Shown: positions 9,801 to 18,252 of the stretch, one piece after another
How positions within the stretch are numbered: the first letter of the stretch is position 1
Layout: each line of letters opens with the position of its first letter
Source: RI-153 sp963721725
GTDB lineage: Bacteria > Chloroflexota > Anaerolineae > Caldilineales > Caldilineaceae
NCBI GenBank assembly: GCA_963721725.1
Contig: CAVRLX010000003.1
Coordinates: 124,001-188,000, forward strand
Reading direction: 5' to 3'
Length of the DNA: 64,000 bases
Made by a program: the position numbers and the translations under genes
Notes under the pieces: generated by a model
What the model was told of the DNA's origin: nothing
Database searches by the model: none
Seen by the model: only the letters and a program-made list of their open reading frames with translations

Positions 9801-9857
9801 CACTGGTTGCACGGCCAGCGGCGCTTGGACTGCGTGATTTGATTCTCCACGGCTCAT
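6848..9857 (-). pseudogene. Restriction endonuclease helicase subunit (type III Res-like), single frameshift
   Basis: Read as one locus of about 1,000 residues. The N-terminal part (9857 to about 7818) has a DEAD/DEAH helicase core: MGVKMATGTGKTVVMSML (Walker A), VLNDEAHHAW (Walker B), DLSATPFY (motif III) and LCEQVVGRGLRRMDY (motif VI). After a one-base gain near 7818 the frame moves and continues to 6848 with YEPDFLIRL...LILEVKG, the PD-(D/E)XK nuclease core. The pair of halves corresponds to the full-length Res of a Mod/Res system in which the helicase translocates and the C-terminal domain cuts DNA. Other genes in the window carry similar one-base shifts, so this may be sequence error rather than inactivation. 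HigA lies 57 bases upstream on the same strand. Confidence 0.85.
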
Positions 9858-9914
9858 AAACTTTCCCCGAACGTCCGCTTGAAGTTTGATAGAGTAGACC
9901 GACGCCCCTACAGG

Positions 9915-10211
9915 TTACTGAGGCACCAACTCAGTGACCGCTTGCAACTGCTCGCTCATGGCGGCTTCTGTAGTCTTCAGGTCATAGGCTGTCTGCAAAT
10001 TGAGCCAGTATTGGGGAGACTGCCCCAACGCCCGACTGAAACGCAGGGCCAGTTCGGCGGTTACAGGGCGTGTGCCTTTGACCACATGGGAGATACGCAT
10101 GGGAGATACGCCAATCGCCTGTGCAAAGCGAGCCTGGGAAAGCCCAAGTTCCTGAAGGGTCTCGGCCAGGAACTCACCAGGGTGGATAGCGGGTAAACCA
10201 CTGTTGATCAT
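9915..10211 (-). CDS. higA: HigA/VapI-type XRE antitoxin
   Basis: 98 residues with a classic HigA helix-turn-helix: HPGEFLAETL at the start, then LSQARFAQAIGVSPMRISHV for the recognition helices, and LGQSPQYWLNLQ near the end. HigA neutralises HigB by direct binding and represses its own operon. ATG 10211 lies 12 bases after the higB stop, giving the toxin-first order typical of higBA. The pair sits between the methylase and restriction genes on the same strand, which is unusual. Confidence 0.93.
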   Translation of the reverse strand: MINSGLPAIHPGEFLAETLQELGLSQARFAQAIGVSPMRISHVVKGTRPVTAELALRFSRALGQSPQYWLNLQTAYDLKTTEAAMSEQLQAVTELVPQ

Positions 10212-10223
10212 AACAACCTCTTC

Positions 10224-10505
10224 TCAGTGATAATCGACAATTTCAACGTCGAAGGCGTCACCTTCTTCAAAACGGAAGCAGAGCCGCCACTGATCATTAA
10301 TGCGAATGCTCCACTGTCCAACCCGGTCATGAGAAAGGGCTTCCAACCGGTTTGACGGAGGCAATCGCAGATCATCAATGCTGGTTGCAGCATTCAACTG
10401 GGTCAGCCGCATGGCTGCCCGTTTCTGAATTTGGGGCGGAATGCGGCGTGACTTCCCTGTAGTGTAGAAAGTTTCCGTTTCTTTATCAGAAAATGACCGA
10501 ATCAT
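10224..10505 (-). CDS. higB: HigB/RelE-type toxin
   Basis: 93 residues, full length for HigB. The RelE-fold pattern is visible: MIRSFSDKETETFY at the N-terminus, RLTQLNAATSIDDLRLPPSNRLE split by short gaps in the middle, and WSIRINDQWRLCFRF near the C-terminus, which carries the basic residues used for ribosome-dependent mRNA cleavage. It precedes higA by 12 bases. A TAAACA/TGTTTA palindrome lies 11 bases before the start codon and is a likely HigA operator. No damage is seen. Confidence 0.93.
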   Translation of the reverse strand: MIRSFSDKETETFYTTGKSRRIPPQIQKRAAMRLTQLNAATSIDDLRLPPSNRLEALSHDRVGQWSIRINDQWRLCFRFEEGDAFDVEIVDYH

Positions 10506-10515
10506 AGGCCAATCA

Positions 10516-10530
10516 TAAACATTTTGTTTA
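10516..10530. promoter_or_regulatory. Candidate higBA operator
   Basis: TAAACA (10516-10521) and TGTTTA (10525-10530) form a perfect palindrome with a 3-base spacer, just upstream of higB and downstream of the methylase stop. Position and size fit autoregulation by HigA. HigA binding is inferred. Confidence 0.45.
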
Positions 10531-11702
10531 CATCAGTCAAACGGCAAGAGAGGTTAGTATTCCACTCCCGCCAGATGCAACACCCGCATGACCTCGTTGC
10601 CCGCGCGGATCAATCACCTTGACCGCTACCCGTTTGTGCTCCCCGGCGCTGAAGGGCAGCGAGACCGTGCTGGAGAAGGCGGCAAAGCGTTCCGGCTCCA
10701 CCAGCGTGCCCAGCGCTTTGGCGAGCTTGTCCCACGCCCCCGCATCGGGGAAGAAGGCTTGCGTCACATAGAAGGTGCGTCCATCATAGTCGCTGTCCAC
10801 GAACCAGGCCGCCACCTTGCTGGCCCGGGTGGGGATCACGGCATTGCTCACCGGGTCGTAAATGTCCACCCCCTCCATCTCCACCACATACTCGTCATCC
10901 TCGGTGCGGCGCAGGTTGACCCGAGGCAGACCCGTAACCGTGAAAAGCTGGCTGCTTGGGCTATCTTTGAGCAGCCCATCCATGAGCAGATCCGGGCGGA
11001 TGTGGGCCAGATGGGTGCGCACGTCGGGGTTGGTATCCTCTTGAATGTAGGCTTGCGCCGAACCGTCGAAATCGAACCCGGCAAAGATCAGGTCATCAAA
11101 GCCGCGGCGAGACGACTCGCGCAGCGCCTCATGCACCTGCTTCACCGTCACCGGCCCATACTGCGGCCCGATGGAGACCGCCAACCGACGGCTGTCGCTG
11201 TCGGGAGAGGGACGCCATTCGCCATCACCGTGCAGAGCGGTGCTGCCCGCATAGCCATCCAGCCGCTCAATGGCAACGGTGCGGTTGCCCAGAAAGTTGA
11301 CGCCATCCCGCTTCAGCGCCTTCAAAATCGTGTCGTGGAAGCTCTCGGCGTTGGCCGCGCTCATGCCATTCTTCGCCTGACTGCGGGGGGAGCCAGAGGG
11401 GGGTGCAAAGGTTGCCAGATCTTCCGGTTCGCCCCCAATCGGGGACTCATCGCCGCCCAGATCCATGCGCTCCTCGGCGGGCTGCACCCCTTCCACCGTG
11501 AAAGGACCGCTCACGCGCACCACGTTCTTCACCACCTGCGGCTGATCCACCAGCGTCTCTTGCGGCGCACTGGCCGCAATCGTGGCGTTCACCTCGCCCA
11601 TCTTGCCCCGCCATGCCTGTCGATAATCGTGCAGTGCATCTTGCAAGGGCTGCGGCCAATCCGGGTCGCTGTCAAAGGGGACTTCCCATTCTTGCCAGCC
11701 GT

Positions 11703-11784
11703 ACCCCTCCCCCAGCCCTCCCCGGAGCGGGGAGGGAGCCTTCTGGGTTCTCCCCCTGGGTCCGGGGGGAGTTAGAGGGGGGCT
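11703..11784. repeat. GC-rich palindromic repeat inserted in methylase coding sequence
   Basis: Two hairpins in a row: CCCTCCCC/GGGGAGGG at 11716-11736 and CTCCCCC/GGGGGGAG at 11750-11771. The methylase frame changes across it: upstream protein reads in one frame up to LLPQPP and resumes in another at GWQEWEVP. A fragment of similar GC-rich character is at about 11380-11410. Confidence 0.75.
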
Positions 11785-12509
11785 GCGGAAGCAACCAGCG
11801 CCGGGTATCGGCATCGGTGATGGCGCGCTTGCCTTCGCGCTTCTCCTTTTGCGTGTACTTCTGTTGCAGCGCTGTGCGGATCTGCGGGGTGACGTGGACC
11901 AATGCGGCGTTGAGCGCGGCCAGCGTTTCGGCCAGCACCGGCTCCCAGCGTGCAAAGACGGGGTCAAGGGCGGTACACTGGGCAATCGTGCTGAGCATGA
12001 TGTGGGGCACGGTTTTGTAAATGAAGCCACCGTCCACGCCCTCGCCCGGCTTTGCCAGTGTGTAATAGTCGAATTTGGCCGTGAGCAGCCGTTGCCGGGC
12101 CAGGGCCAGCGCCACCCGGCTGGTGTCAATCGTAATCCAGCGCCGCCCCCACTGCTCGGCCACATAGGCCGTCGTGCCGCTGCCACAGGTGGGGTCGAGC
12201 ACAAGATCGCCGGGGTCGGTGGTCATGAAAAGGCAGCGTTCGATTGCACTGTTGGCTGTTTGAACAACGTAAATTTTACCTTGCTGGCGTTCTTGGATCC
12301 CTGCCAATGTCAGTCCAAATATTTGCTATCGGGAAAACAGACCAATCTGAGAAAAGACGTATATATCTCAGTGAATTTCCTTCTCGTTAATACGTAGAGC
12401 CGCCTGCCAAGCCTGCCAAGCCCATCAACACCCGTTTTCCAATGTAAACCTGGGCGAGGTTTCCAAACTCTCGCCCAGGTAAAAGAAATCTTGCTTAGAA
12501 GCCGTGTCA

Positions 12510-12543
12510 CCTTGCGACGTCAGATCAGACTGACGTCGCAAGG
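12510..12543. repeat. 34-bp palindrome inside broken methylase
   Basis: CCTTGCGACGTCAG (12510-12523) is the exact reverse complement of 12530-12543 around ATCAGA. On the plus strand it runs into seven T residues, so it looks like a terminator, but it lies within methylase sequence between two fragments of the protein. It is best read as an inserted palindrome. Confidence 0.75.
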
Positions 12544-13822
12544 GAATTTTTTTGGAAGATCAAAGAGAGTTCACGGAAAAGTTAAGTCTAGCGGACGATA
12601 CTTGGTTGCACCTTCTTCGCCCTCTATTTTCTCCTTATACAATTGTCGGTATTTAACCTGAGACTTGTCTTTCGCATACCACAGTATATGATCTGCTATA
12701 TTCGACAAAGTTGTGGTTGAAAACCCAGTAGTTGTCTTGTAAATGAGATCATCGTAAACAATATTCTCCGGCCCAAACACCTCGTCCAAGTAGCATCCGC
12801 ACCCGATGCACGTTTTCATCGGAAATCTGCACAAAAATACTGCCCTCTGGCTTGAGCAACTCTTTGGCCGCCATCAGCCGGTCGCGCAGATAGGCCAGAT
12901 AGGAGTGGATGCCCAGCGTCCAGGTATCCCGATAGGCGCGCACCTGTTCCGGCTCCCGCGTCAGATCCTGGTCACGGTCCTTCACCTCTCGGTTGTTCAC
13001 AAAGGGCTGAAAGTTGGAGGCAAACTTGATGCCATAGGGCGGGTCAATGTAGATCATCTGCACCTTGCCCGCCAGATCCTCACGCCGGGCCAGGCTGGTC
13101 ATCACCGTCAGCGAATCGCCCAAAATCAGACGGTTGGTCCAGTCAATGTCATGCTGATAGAACTTCACCTGTTCCCAGAAGGGCAGTTCCGTCTCGGCAA
13201 AGAGCGAACGTTGCATGGGCTGGCGTCGGGCCAGCTCCACCACGGCCTCGGCAGAGATGCGCTCGTGAATGTGCAGCGCCACCGGGTCCACCTCGAACCA
13301 GCGCTTTTCCCGCTTGCCCGTCCATTCCAGCCAGGGCTGTTGCTGGCGCAACGCCTCGGCCAGCGTGCGCGCCTCGTCGGGCGTCAACGTGCGCCGGGTG
13401 GCAGTTTGGAGCAGATGCGGGCAAGCCATCCGCCCCGCCTGTGTTGTCAAAGCGCAACGCCGGGGGCAGGTGCGGATCATAGCTGTAGCGCGTGGTGGGG
13501 GTCTCTTCCACCTTGCCCTGGGCCGCCAACCCCGCAGGCGGAATGTTCTTGCGCGTCTCGTCATAGCGGTAGGCGCGCACAAAGTCCCCGGCCTTCTCCA
13601 CCCGGCCCAAAAAGTCGAGAATCGCCTGCGCCGTCGCTTCGCCCACGCCCGGTACCTGGGTTAATTGATCCAGGGTGATTCCCTTTAAATCTTCCAACGA
13701 CTGATACCCATGCTCCACAAAGCCGAGCACAGTCTTTGCCCCCACGCCACTCACCTGACGCAGGGTGTTGATGTCTAACGAAGGCACGGCGCACTCTCCT
13801 TCTTAATGGATATGATGTAGCA

Positions 13823-13866
13823 GGGTTCAGCCAGCCGAACCCGTACCGGCGCACGCTGGCTGCGCC
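13823..13866. repeat. Two-hairpin repeat, copy A
   Basis: Hairpin 1 is GGGTTC (13823-13828), loop AGCCAGCC, GAACCC (13837-13842). After GTACC, hairpin 2 is GGCGCA (13848-13853), loop CGCTGGC, TGCGCC (13861-13866). The loops are complementary: GCCAGC against GCTGGC. It lies upstream of the methylase start. Confidence 0.75.
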
Positions 13867-13876
13867 CAAAGCAGAG

Positions 13877-13920
13877 GGGTTCAGCCAAGCAGAACCCGTA
13901 CCGGCGCTGCTGGCTGCGCC
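13877..13920. repeat. Two-hairpin repeat, copy B
   Basis: Hairpin 1 is GGGTTC (13877-13882), loop AGCCAAGCA, GAACCC (13892-13897). After GTACC, hairpin 2 is GGCGC (13903-13907), loop TGCTGGCT, GCGCC (13916-13920). Loops again pair (AGCC-AGCA with TGCTGGCT, one bulged A). It follows copy A directly, so the two form a ~54-base tandem. Confidence 0.75.
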
Positions 13921-14035
13921 TAAAATGATCCCCCAGAATGGTGTCATGTGGGCTGTCGATGCATGGGGTCTGTCAAACGATGAATGGAGAAAGTCTAGCA
14001 TAGGTCGCAAGCACAGACAACCTCCCTCCGGCAAA

Positions 14036-14080
14036 GGGCGCAGCCATCATGCGCCCGTACAGGTTCTGCTGACTGCGCGG
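14036..14080. repeat. Two-hairpin repeat, degenerate inverted copy C
   Basis: On the plus strand GGGCGCA (14036-14042) and TGCGCCC (14050-14056) form a hairpin, followed by GTAC and AGGTTCTGCTGACTGCGC. This is the reverse complement of copies A and B, with the GGGTTC/GAACCC hairpin damaged. The remainder of 13788-14214 holds no gene that I can support. Confidence 0.55.
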
Positions 14081-14144
14081 TTTTTATCCTCTCCCACCAG
14101 AAAGCAGATCCCCGATGACCGGACGGTGGTTTGTAGATAGATCC

Positions 14145-14201
14145 ATAAAAAGAGAGAGTCTGCTTGACCGCTACATGTAGCGGTCAAGCAGACTCTCTCT
14201 T
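14145..14201 (-). terminator. Terminator of tRNA-Asn, 50-bp perfect palindrome
   Basis: Bases 14151-14175 are the exact reverse complement of 14176-14200 with no spacer, centred on TACATGTA. On the minus strand the hairpin follows the tRNA-Asn 3' end by about 14 bases and runs into TTTTTATGG, so it fits a rho-independent terminator with an unusually long stem. Confidence 0.85.
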
Positions 14202-14214
14202 CTAGATTACGTTT

Positions 14215-14292
<78 letters not shown>

Positions 14293-14386
14293 AGTGCCAA
14301 CCAGAGGTCGGCAACTGAACGGTAGTATACGGGATTTCGGGAATAGGGTCAAATTTGAGAGCCGTAGAGAGACAAAATTTATCTCT

Positions 14387-15695
14387 CTACCCCAGATAAT
14401 CGCGCAGTTTGCGGCTGCGCAGCGGGTGGCGCAATTTTCGTAAGGCTTTGGCCTCAATCTGGCGCACACGCTCACGCGTCACGTTAAACTCCTTGCCCAC
14501 ATCCTCCAACGTACGGCTGGTGCCATCTTCCAGCCCAAAGCGCATGATCAACACCCGGCGCTCGCGTTCGGTCAGACCTTCCAGAATTTCGGTCATCTGC
14601 TCCTTGAGCAGGTGACGGCTGGCAGAATCCACCGGGCCGGGCATACTTTCATCTTCAATGAAATCGCCCAGGTAGCTGTTCTCTTCCGTGCCCACGGGCG
14701 TCTCCAGGCTAATCGGCTCCTGGCTCAGCCGTTGGATGCGTTGGACTTTGGCGGCGGCCCGCTCCATGGCATATTTCAAATCACCTTCCAACGGTTTCTC
14801 CTCTTGCCAGGCCCGGCGCACCGCCCGCATTTGCTCTGGCTCGACAAATTCCATCTCCAGTGCCACTTCCTCAGGTGTGGGTTCGCGGCCTAATTCCTGT
14901 TGCAACCGGCGCGTCGTGCGTACCTGACGATTGATCGTCTCCACCATGTGAACAGGAATGCGGATCGTGCGCGCCTGGTCGGCAATCGCCCGGCTAATTG
15001 CCTGTCGGATCCACCACGTGGCATAGGTGCTGAATTTGAAGCCGAGGGTGTGATCAAACTTCTCCACCGCCCGCAGCAGCCCCACATTGCCCTCTTGGAT
15101 CAGATCCTGAAAATTGAGACCGCGACCGATATAACGCTTGGCAACGCTCACCACAAGGCGCAGATTGCTTTGGGCCAAGAGATCCTGCGCCAGTTTTCCA
15201 TCGCGCAGATCGGCACGCAGATTATCGACAGCATCCCAATCCAGGGTAGCTTCGTCCACGGTGTCGGTGATCTCGCCATTGTCGAAGCCCCGTTCTGTCA
15301 AGTTGTCATCGGCTTCCATACCCTTGGCAATGCGCTTCGCCAGGGCCACCTCTTCCTCTGCCGTCAGCAAAGCATGTTGGCCGATCTCGCGGAGGTACAT
15401 ACGGACGGGATCCAAGACCTGGCTCACCTCAGCCACATCTTCCAGCACCTTCTCGACGGGAACATACTTCTCCCGTTCGATCTCTTCCTCTAGTTTATAG
15501 TCACGCTCAATGCGCGGCAGCGGCGCGCTTTCGTCGTCACCTTCGTCTTCTTCAATATCGTCGAACAGATCCTCTTTCTTCCTGGCTCTCGCCCAGGTTG
15601 ATATACTGGTCCAGTTCGCTGTCAGAGCTGGCATTCGCCACACGATTGGGGGGTGTTTCGGGACGGCTGTTCGATGGTTTTTGTCTTCGGGCCAT
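14387..15695 (-). CDS. rpoD: Primary RNA polymerase sigma factor (sigma-70, RpoD/SigA), one frameshift near 15575
   Basis: The protein has all primary-sigma landmarks: DPVRMYLREIG (region 1.2), NLRLVVSVAKRYIGRGL and DLIQEGNVGLLRAVEKFD (2.1-2.2), FSTYATWWIRQAISRAI (2.3-2.4, -10 recognition), region 3 with HMVETINR, and a C-terminal helix-turn-helix TLEDVGKEFNVTRERVRQIE (4.2, -35 recognition). ATG 15695 opens MARRQKPSNSRPETPPNR and is the likely start; this frame joins the long one only after a one-base gain near 15575 in an A-rich run. Because rpoD is essential, the shift is probably a sequence error. An alternative start inside the long frame would overlap dnaG and give implausible residues. 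It follows dnaG by 24 bases, a common arrangement. Confidence 0.95.
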
Positions 15696-15719
15696 GTTTC
15701 ATCCTGATCATGGATACAA

Positions 15720-17729
15720 CTAGGCAATGCGTATGCCTTGTTCAAATCGTTTGGAACCATAGGAGATCCGGTTCAAGCTTTCCAAGACCTGTTCCAGATG
15801 ATGACGTTCGCGGCGGTTGGCGTTAATGGCGGTAGAATATCCCAACACCGCTTCGCGATCATTACCCTGTTGGGCATCTTGCAAAAGAAACTGCATGGCG
15901 TTGAGATCCTGGCGCAAGCGCTCGCGGCGCAGGCGAATCACCACTTTCAGCACAGCTTCTTGCATCTCCGCAAAATCGCGTTCGGGCAGTGCGGCGGCGT
16001 GTTGGACCATTTCGGCCAGCCGCCCGTGCAGATTTCGGGGCAGCACCTCCTGAAAGGCTTCCAGATCCCAGAGTTCATCGCTGCTAATAAAACGCTTAAA
16101 AACCAGAAAGAGTTGCTGATGTTCTGTACGTTGTAGTTCATCGGCCTGTAATGGCGCAATCTCCAACTGGGCGGCCATGCCCGCCAACCAGACCAGCAAG
16201 TTTGGCTCTTGGAGCAGGTTCGCCAGCAGAAAGATCTCCAGCCGAGACTCGGTACTGCCCCATTCAGATGGCCGTGCCGGTTGCTTTGGCGCTGGCTCCG
16301 GGCTATCGTCTGCCGTGGGCGCTGCGTCGCGCGCTTTGAAGCGGGGCGGCGTTGATTTTGGACGATTTTGCAGCGCTTCCTGCCGAGCCTGGGTGCGCCC
16401 CGCCGCCTGGATACGATGGGCAATGGTCTGCTCGTCGATCTGCACCAGCCGGCTCAACTGCTGTGTATAATGCTGGCGCTCAATCTCATCGTCAAGTTCA
16501 GCAATCAGCGGAACCAACTCGGCCACCGCCTCGGCCTTGCCCTGTGCGCTTTCCAAGTTGGATTGTTTGCCCACCACGGTGATGAAATAATCAACCAGCG
16601 GTTGGGCATCGGCCACAATCTGCGGCCAGCGTTCCGGCTGTCTACGGATTAGCTCGTCTGGATCTTTGCCTTCGGGCAGCGCCACAATGCGTAACGTTGC
16701 CGCCAAGCGGCTTTCAATGCGCACCCGTCCCGACGGCGTTACCACAGGTTTACGCGTACGTTTCAACGCTTGTCGGGCTTGATTCAGCCCCCGAATGGTG
16801 GCTTGCTGTCCGGCGCTGTCGGCATCCAACGCCAGCACAAAATTGTTGGTGAAGCGCTGAAGTTGGCGCAGTTGCTCTTCGGTGAGCGCCGTGCCCAGGC
16901 AGGCCACTACGTTGGTATAGCCAAACTGGTGGGCGGCGATCACATCCATATACCCTTCCACAATCACCACGCTATCGGCCTCGCGAATGGCTCGGTAGGC
17001 TCGGTCCAGACCGTAGACGGTTTCGGATTTGTGGAAAATGGGGGTATCTGCCGTGTTCAAATATTTAGGCAGGCTATCATCCAGGACACGCCCCCCAAAT
17101 CCGGTAATACGCCCTTGTCGGTCGGCAATCGGGATCATCAGCCGGTTGCGGAAGGCATCGTAGTAGCTATCGCGATCTTCGTTATATTTGAGCAGCCCGG
17201 CGCGGTGTTGGACGGCGTAGCTGTATCCTTGCGCCAGCAAATAATCGCGCAGCAGATCCCAGCTTTCGGGGGCAAATCCCAATTGGAAAAGTTCAGCGGT
17301 TTGGGCATTCATGCCGCGGCGTTGTAGATAGCTTCGTGCCTCTAGCGCAGCGGTGTGCCGGTGTAACTGGTTGCGAAAAAAGAGAGCGGCCTGTGCATTG
17401 GCGGCGTAAAGTTCATCTCGCTCCTGCCCTTCCCGATCTTCCTGGCGATCTTCAAGCTCGATACCGGCCTCACGCGCCAGCATCTCCAACGCATCGTGGA
17501 AATCCAGATTTTCGCGTCTCATCAAAAAGGAGAAGAGATCGCCCCCTGTGGCACATGCCCCAAAGCAGCGCCATGTACCAGATTCTGGAAAGACGACAAA
17601 ACTGGGTGTTTTTTCCTGATGAAAGGGGCAGTTCGCTTTGTAAGAACGACCGGCACGTTTCAGTGGGACATAGCGGGAGATGAAGTCGACGATGTCAATG
17701 CGGGCCTTGATTTCGTCTGTAACGTCCAT
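15720..17729 (-). CDS. dnaG: DNA primase
   Basis: 669 residues, intact. The N-terminal CHC2 zinc finger uses C34, H37, C55 and C59 (NCPFHQEK and CFGACATGGD; the last pair is spaced by three residues rather than two). The TOPRIM catalytic core has VVIVEGYMDVIAAHQ and LALDADSAGQQA, with the acidic residues for metal-dependent primer synthesis. A C-terminal helicase-interaction region with low complexity follows (PRFKARDAAPTADD then a helical bundle). It makes RNA primers at replication forks. rpoD follows by 24 bases, so the two are probably co-transcribed. Confidence 0.97.
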   Translation of the reverse strand: MDVTDEIKARIDIVDFISRYVPLKRAGRSYKANCPFHQEKTPSFVVFPESGTWRCFGACATGGDLFSFLMRRENLDFHDALEMLAREAGIELEDRQEDREGQERDELYAANAQAALFFRNQLHRHTAALEARSYLQRRGMNAQTAELFQLGFAPESWDLLRDYLLAQGYSYAVQHRAGLLKYNEDRDSYYDAFRNRLMIPIADRQGRITGFGGRVLDDSLPKYLNTADTPIFHKSETVYGLDRAYRAIREADSVVIVEGYMDVIAAHQFGYTNVVACLGTALTEEQLRQLQRFTNNFVLALDADSAGQQATIRGLNQARQALKRTRKPVVTPSGRVRIESRLAATLRIVALPEGKDPDELIRRQPERWPQIVADAQPLVDYFITVVGKQSNLESAQGKAEAVAELVPLIAELDDEIERQHYTQQLSRLVQIDEQTIAHRIQAAGRTQARQEALQNRPKSTPPRFKARDAAPTADDSPEPAPKQPARPSEWGSTESRLEIFLLANLLQEPNLLVWLAGMAAQLEIAPLQADELQRTEHQQLFLVFKRFISSDELWDLEAFQEVLPRNLHGRLAEMVQHAAALPERDFAEMQEAVLKVVIRLRRERLRQDLNAMQFLLQDAQQGNDREAVLGYSTAINANRRERHHLEQVLESLNRISYGSKRFEQGIRIA

Positions 17730-17816
17730 TCTACTCCTTCCCCCGGCGGCTGTGGGACAGGGCAGTAATGGGGAGGATTATAGCCTGTATGGGCATGGGT
17801 GTCAAAGCGTTTTTGA

Positions 17817-18215
17817 TTACCGCAACCCCTGTTCTTGCAATACCTGCGGATAGGCATTTTCAGCCTCGCGGAAAAGATCGGTCAACTTGGTGGCCCGCAT
17901 AATATTGCCTTTGGTAGCAATATCCCCGCTGAAGAAGGCGTCGCGCAGACGGCGGTCGCCTGTCCAAATGGCGTGGAGCAGATCGGCAGACATGGTCAAT
18001 TCCAGATCAGCGCGGCCCGGACGTTCGCCATAAAAGACCTCCATAGGCGGCTGGCGACCGTCCAATAGCACCTCGGCGATGGGGTCGGTGAATCTTAGGC
18101 GGATCACCAAATTGCTATGTGTAAAAGTCTCAATCAGATCGGGAGATCGGTTGACCCGCTGAAAGACTCCCTGAAGTACGTCATACAATTGCTGCTCAGA
18201 TTGATAAAAGGCCAT
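17817..18215 (-). CDS. SCP2 sterol-binding-domain protein
   Basis: 132 residues from ATG 18215. The fold is recognisable from the strand-rich middle (LVIRLRFTDPIAEVLLDG), the ADLELTMSADLLHAIWTG segment and the FFSGDIATKGNIMRATKLTDLF ending split over two helices, which are typical of bacterial SCP2 single-domain proteins. These bind lipids or acyl chains in a hydrophobic tunnel; the physiological ligand is unknown. The frame is open upstream, but MAFYQSEQQL is the natural start. Upstream, 37 bases separate it from a hypothetical gene in the same direction. Confidence 0.85.
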   Translation of the reverse strand: MAFYQSEQQLYDVLQGVFQRVNRSPDLIETFTHSNLVIRLRFTDPIAEVLLDGRQPPMEVFYGERPGRADLELTMSADLLHAIWTGDRRLRDAFFSGDIATKGNIMRATKLTDLFREAENAYPQVLQEQGLR

Positions 18216-18252
18216 GTCCCATGCTTTCTGTAGAAGAAATTTGTACCCTTTA

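Larger units (their letters stand above)
10554..13787 (-). pseudogene. Site-specific DNA methyltransferase (type III Mod-like) with N-terminal HhH domain, multiply disrupted
   Basis: Pieces of one methylase lie in several frames. ATG 13787 begins two helix-hairpin-helix motifs (VSGVGAKTV and VPGVGEATAQAI), then RYDETRKNIPPAG, a hallmark of this Mod family. The frame breaks near 13415. The next piece has the catalytic DPPYG (MIYIDPPYGIKFASNF) and ISDENVHRVRML, and breaks at about 12785. A third ends at 12571. From 12307 the S-adenosylmethionine motif DPTCGSGTTAYVAEQW is found, and a C-terminal piece runs to a stop at 10554 after another shift near 10594. A GC-rich palindromic repeat (11703-11784) and a 34-base palindrome (12510-12543) interrupt the coding sequence. 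At least six breaks make this far worse than its neighbours, so I call it a decayed gene, though read errors may contribute. It heads the mod-higB-higA-res cluster. Confidence 0.88.

Noticed and set aside
8277..9842. Long open frame on the plus strand opposite the restriction helicase
   Set aside because: It mirrors the helicase coding frame, lacks any family signature and ribosome site, and the minus-strand frame has all helicase motifs.
10588..11775. 395-residue plus-strand frame across the methylase C-terminal part
   Set aside because: Antisense shadow of the methylase; no start signal or family.
12310..12510. Small separate gene between methylase fragments
   Set aside because: Its residues (WKPRPGLHWKTGVDGL) match a conserved part of the methylase itself, so it is a fragment, not a new gene.
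12510..12555. Plus-strand terminator at the 34-bp palindrome
   Set aside because: Hairpin plus T7 fits, but no plus-strand gene ends here; it is better explained as an inserted palindrome.
13823..13920. Two-unit CRISPR or attachment site
   Set aside because: Only two adjacent copies, no spacer of regular length between more repeats, no cas genes, and internal hairpins explain the pattern.
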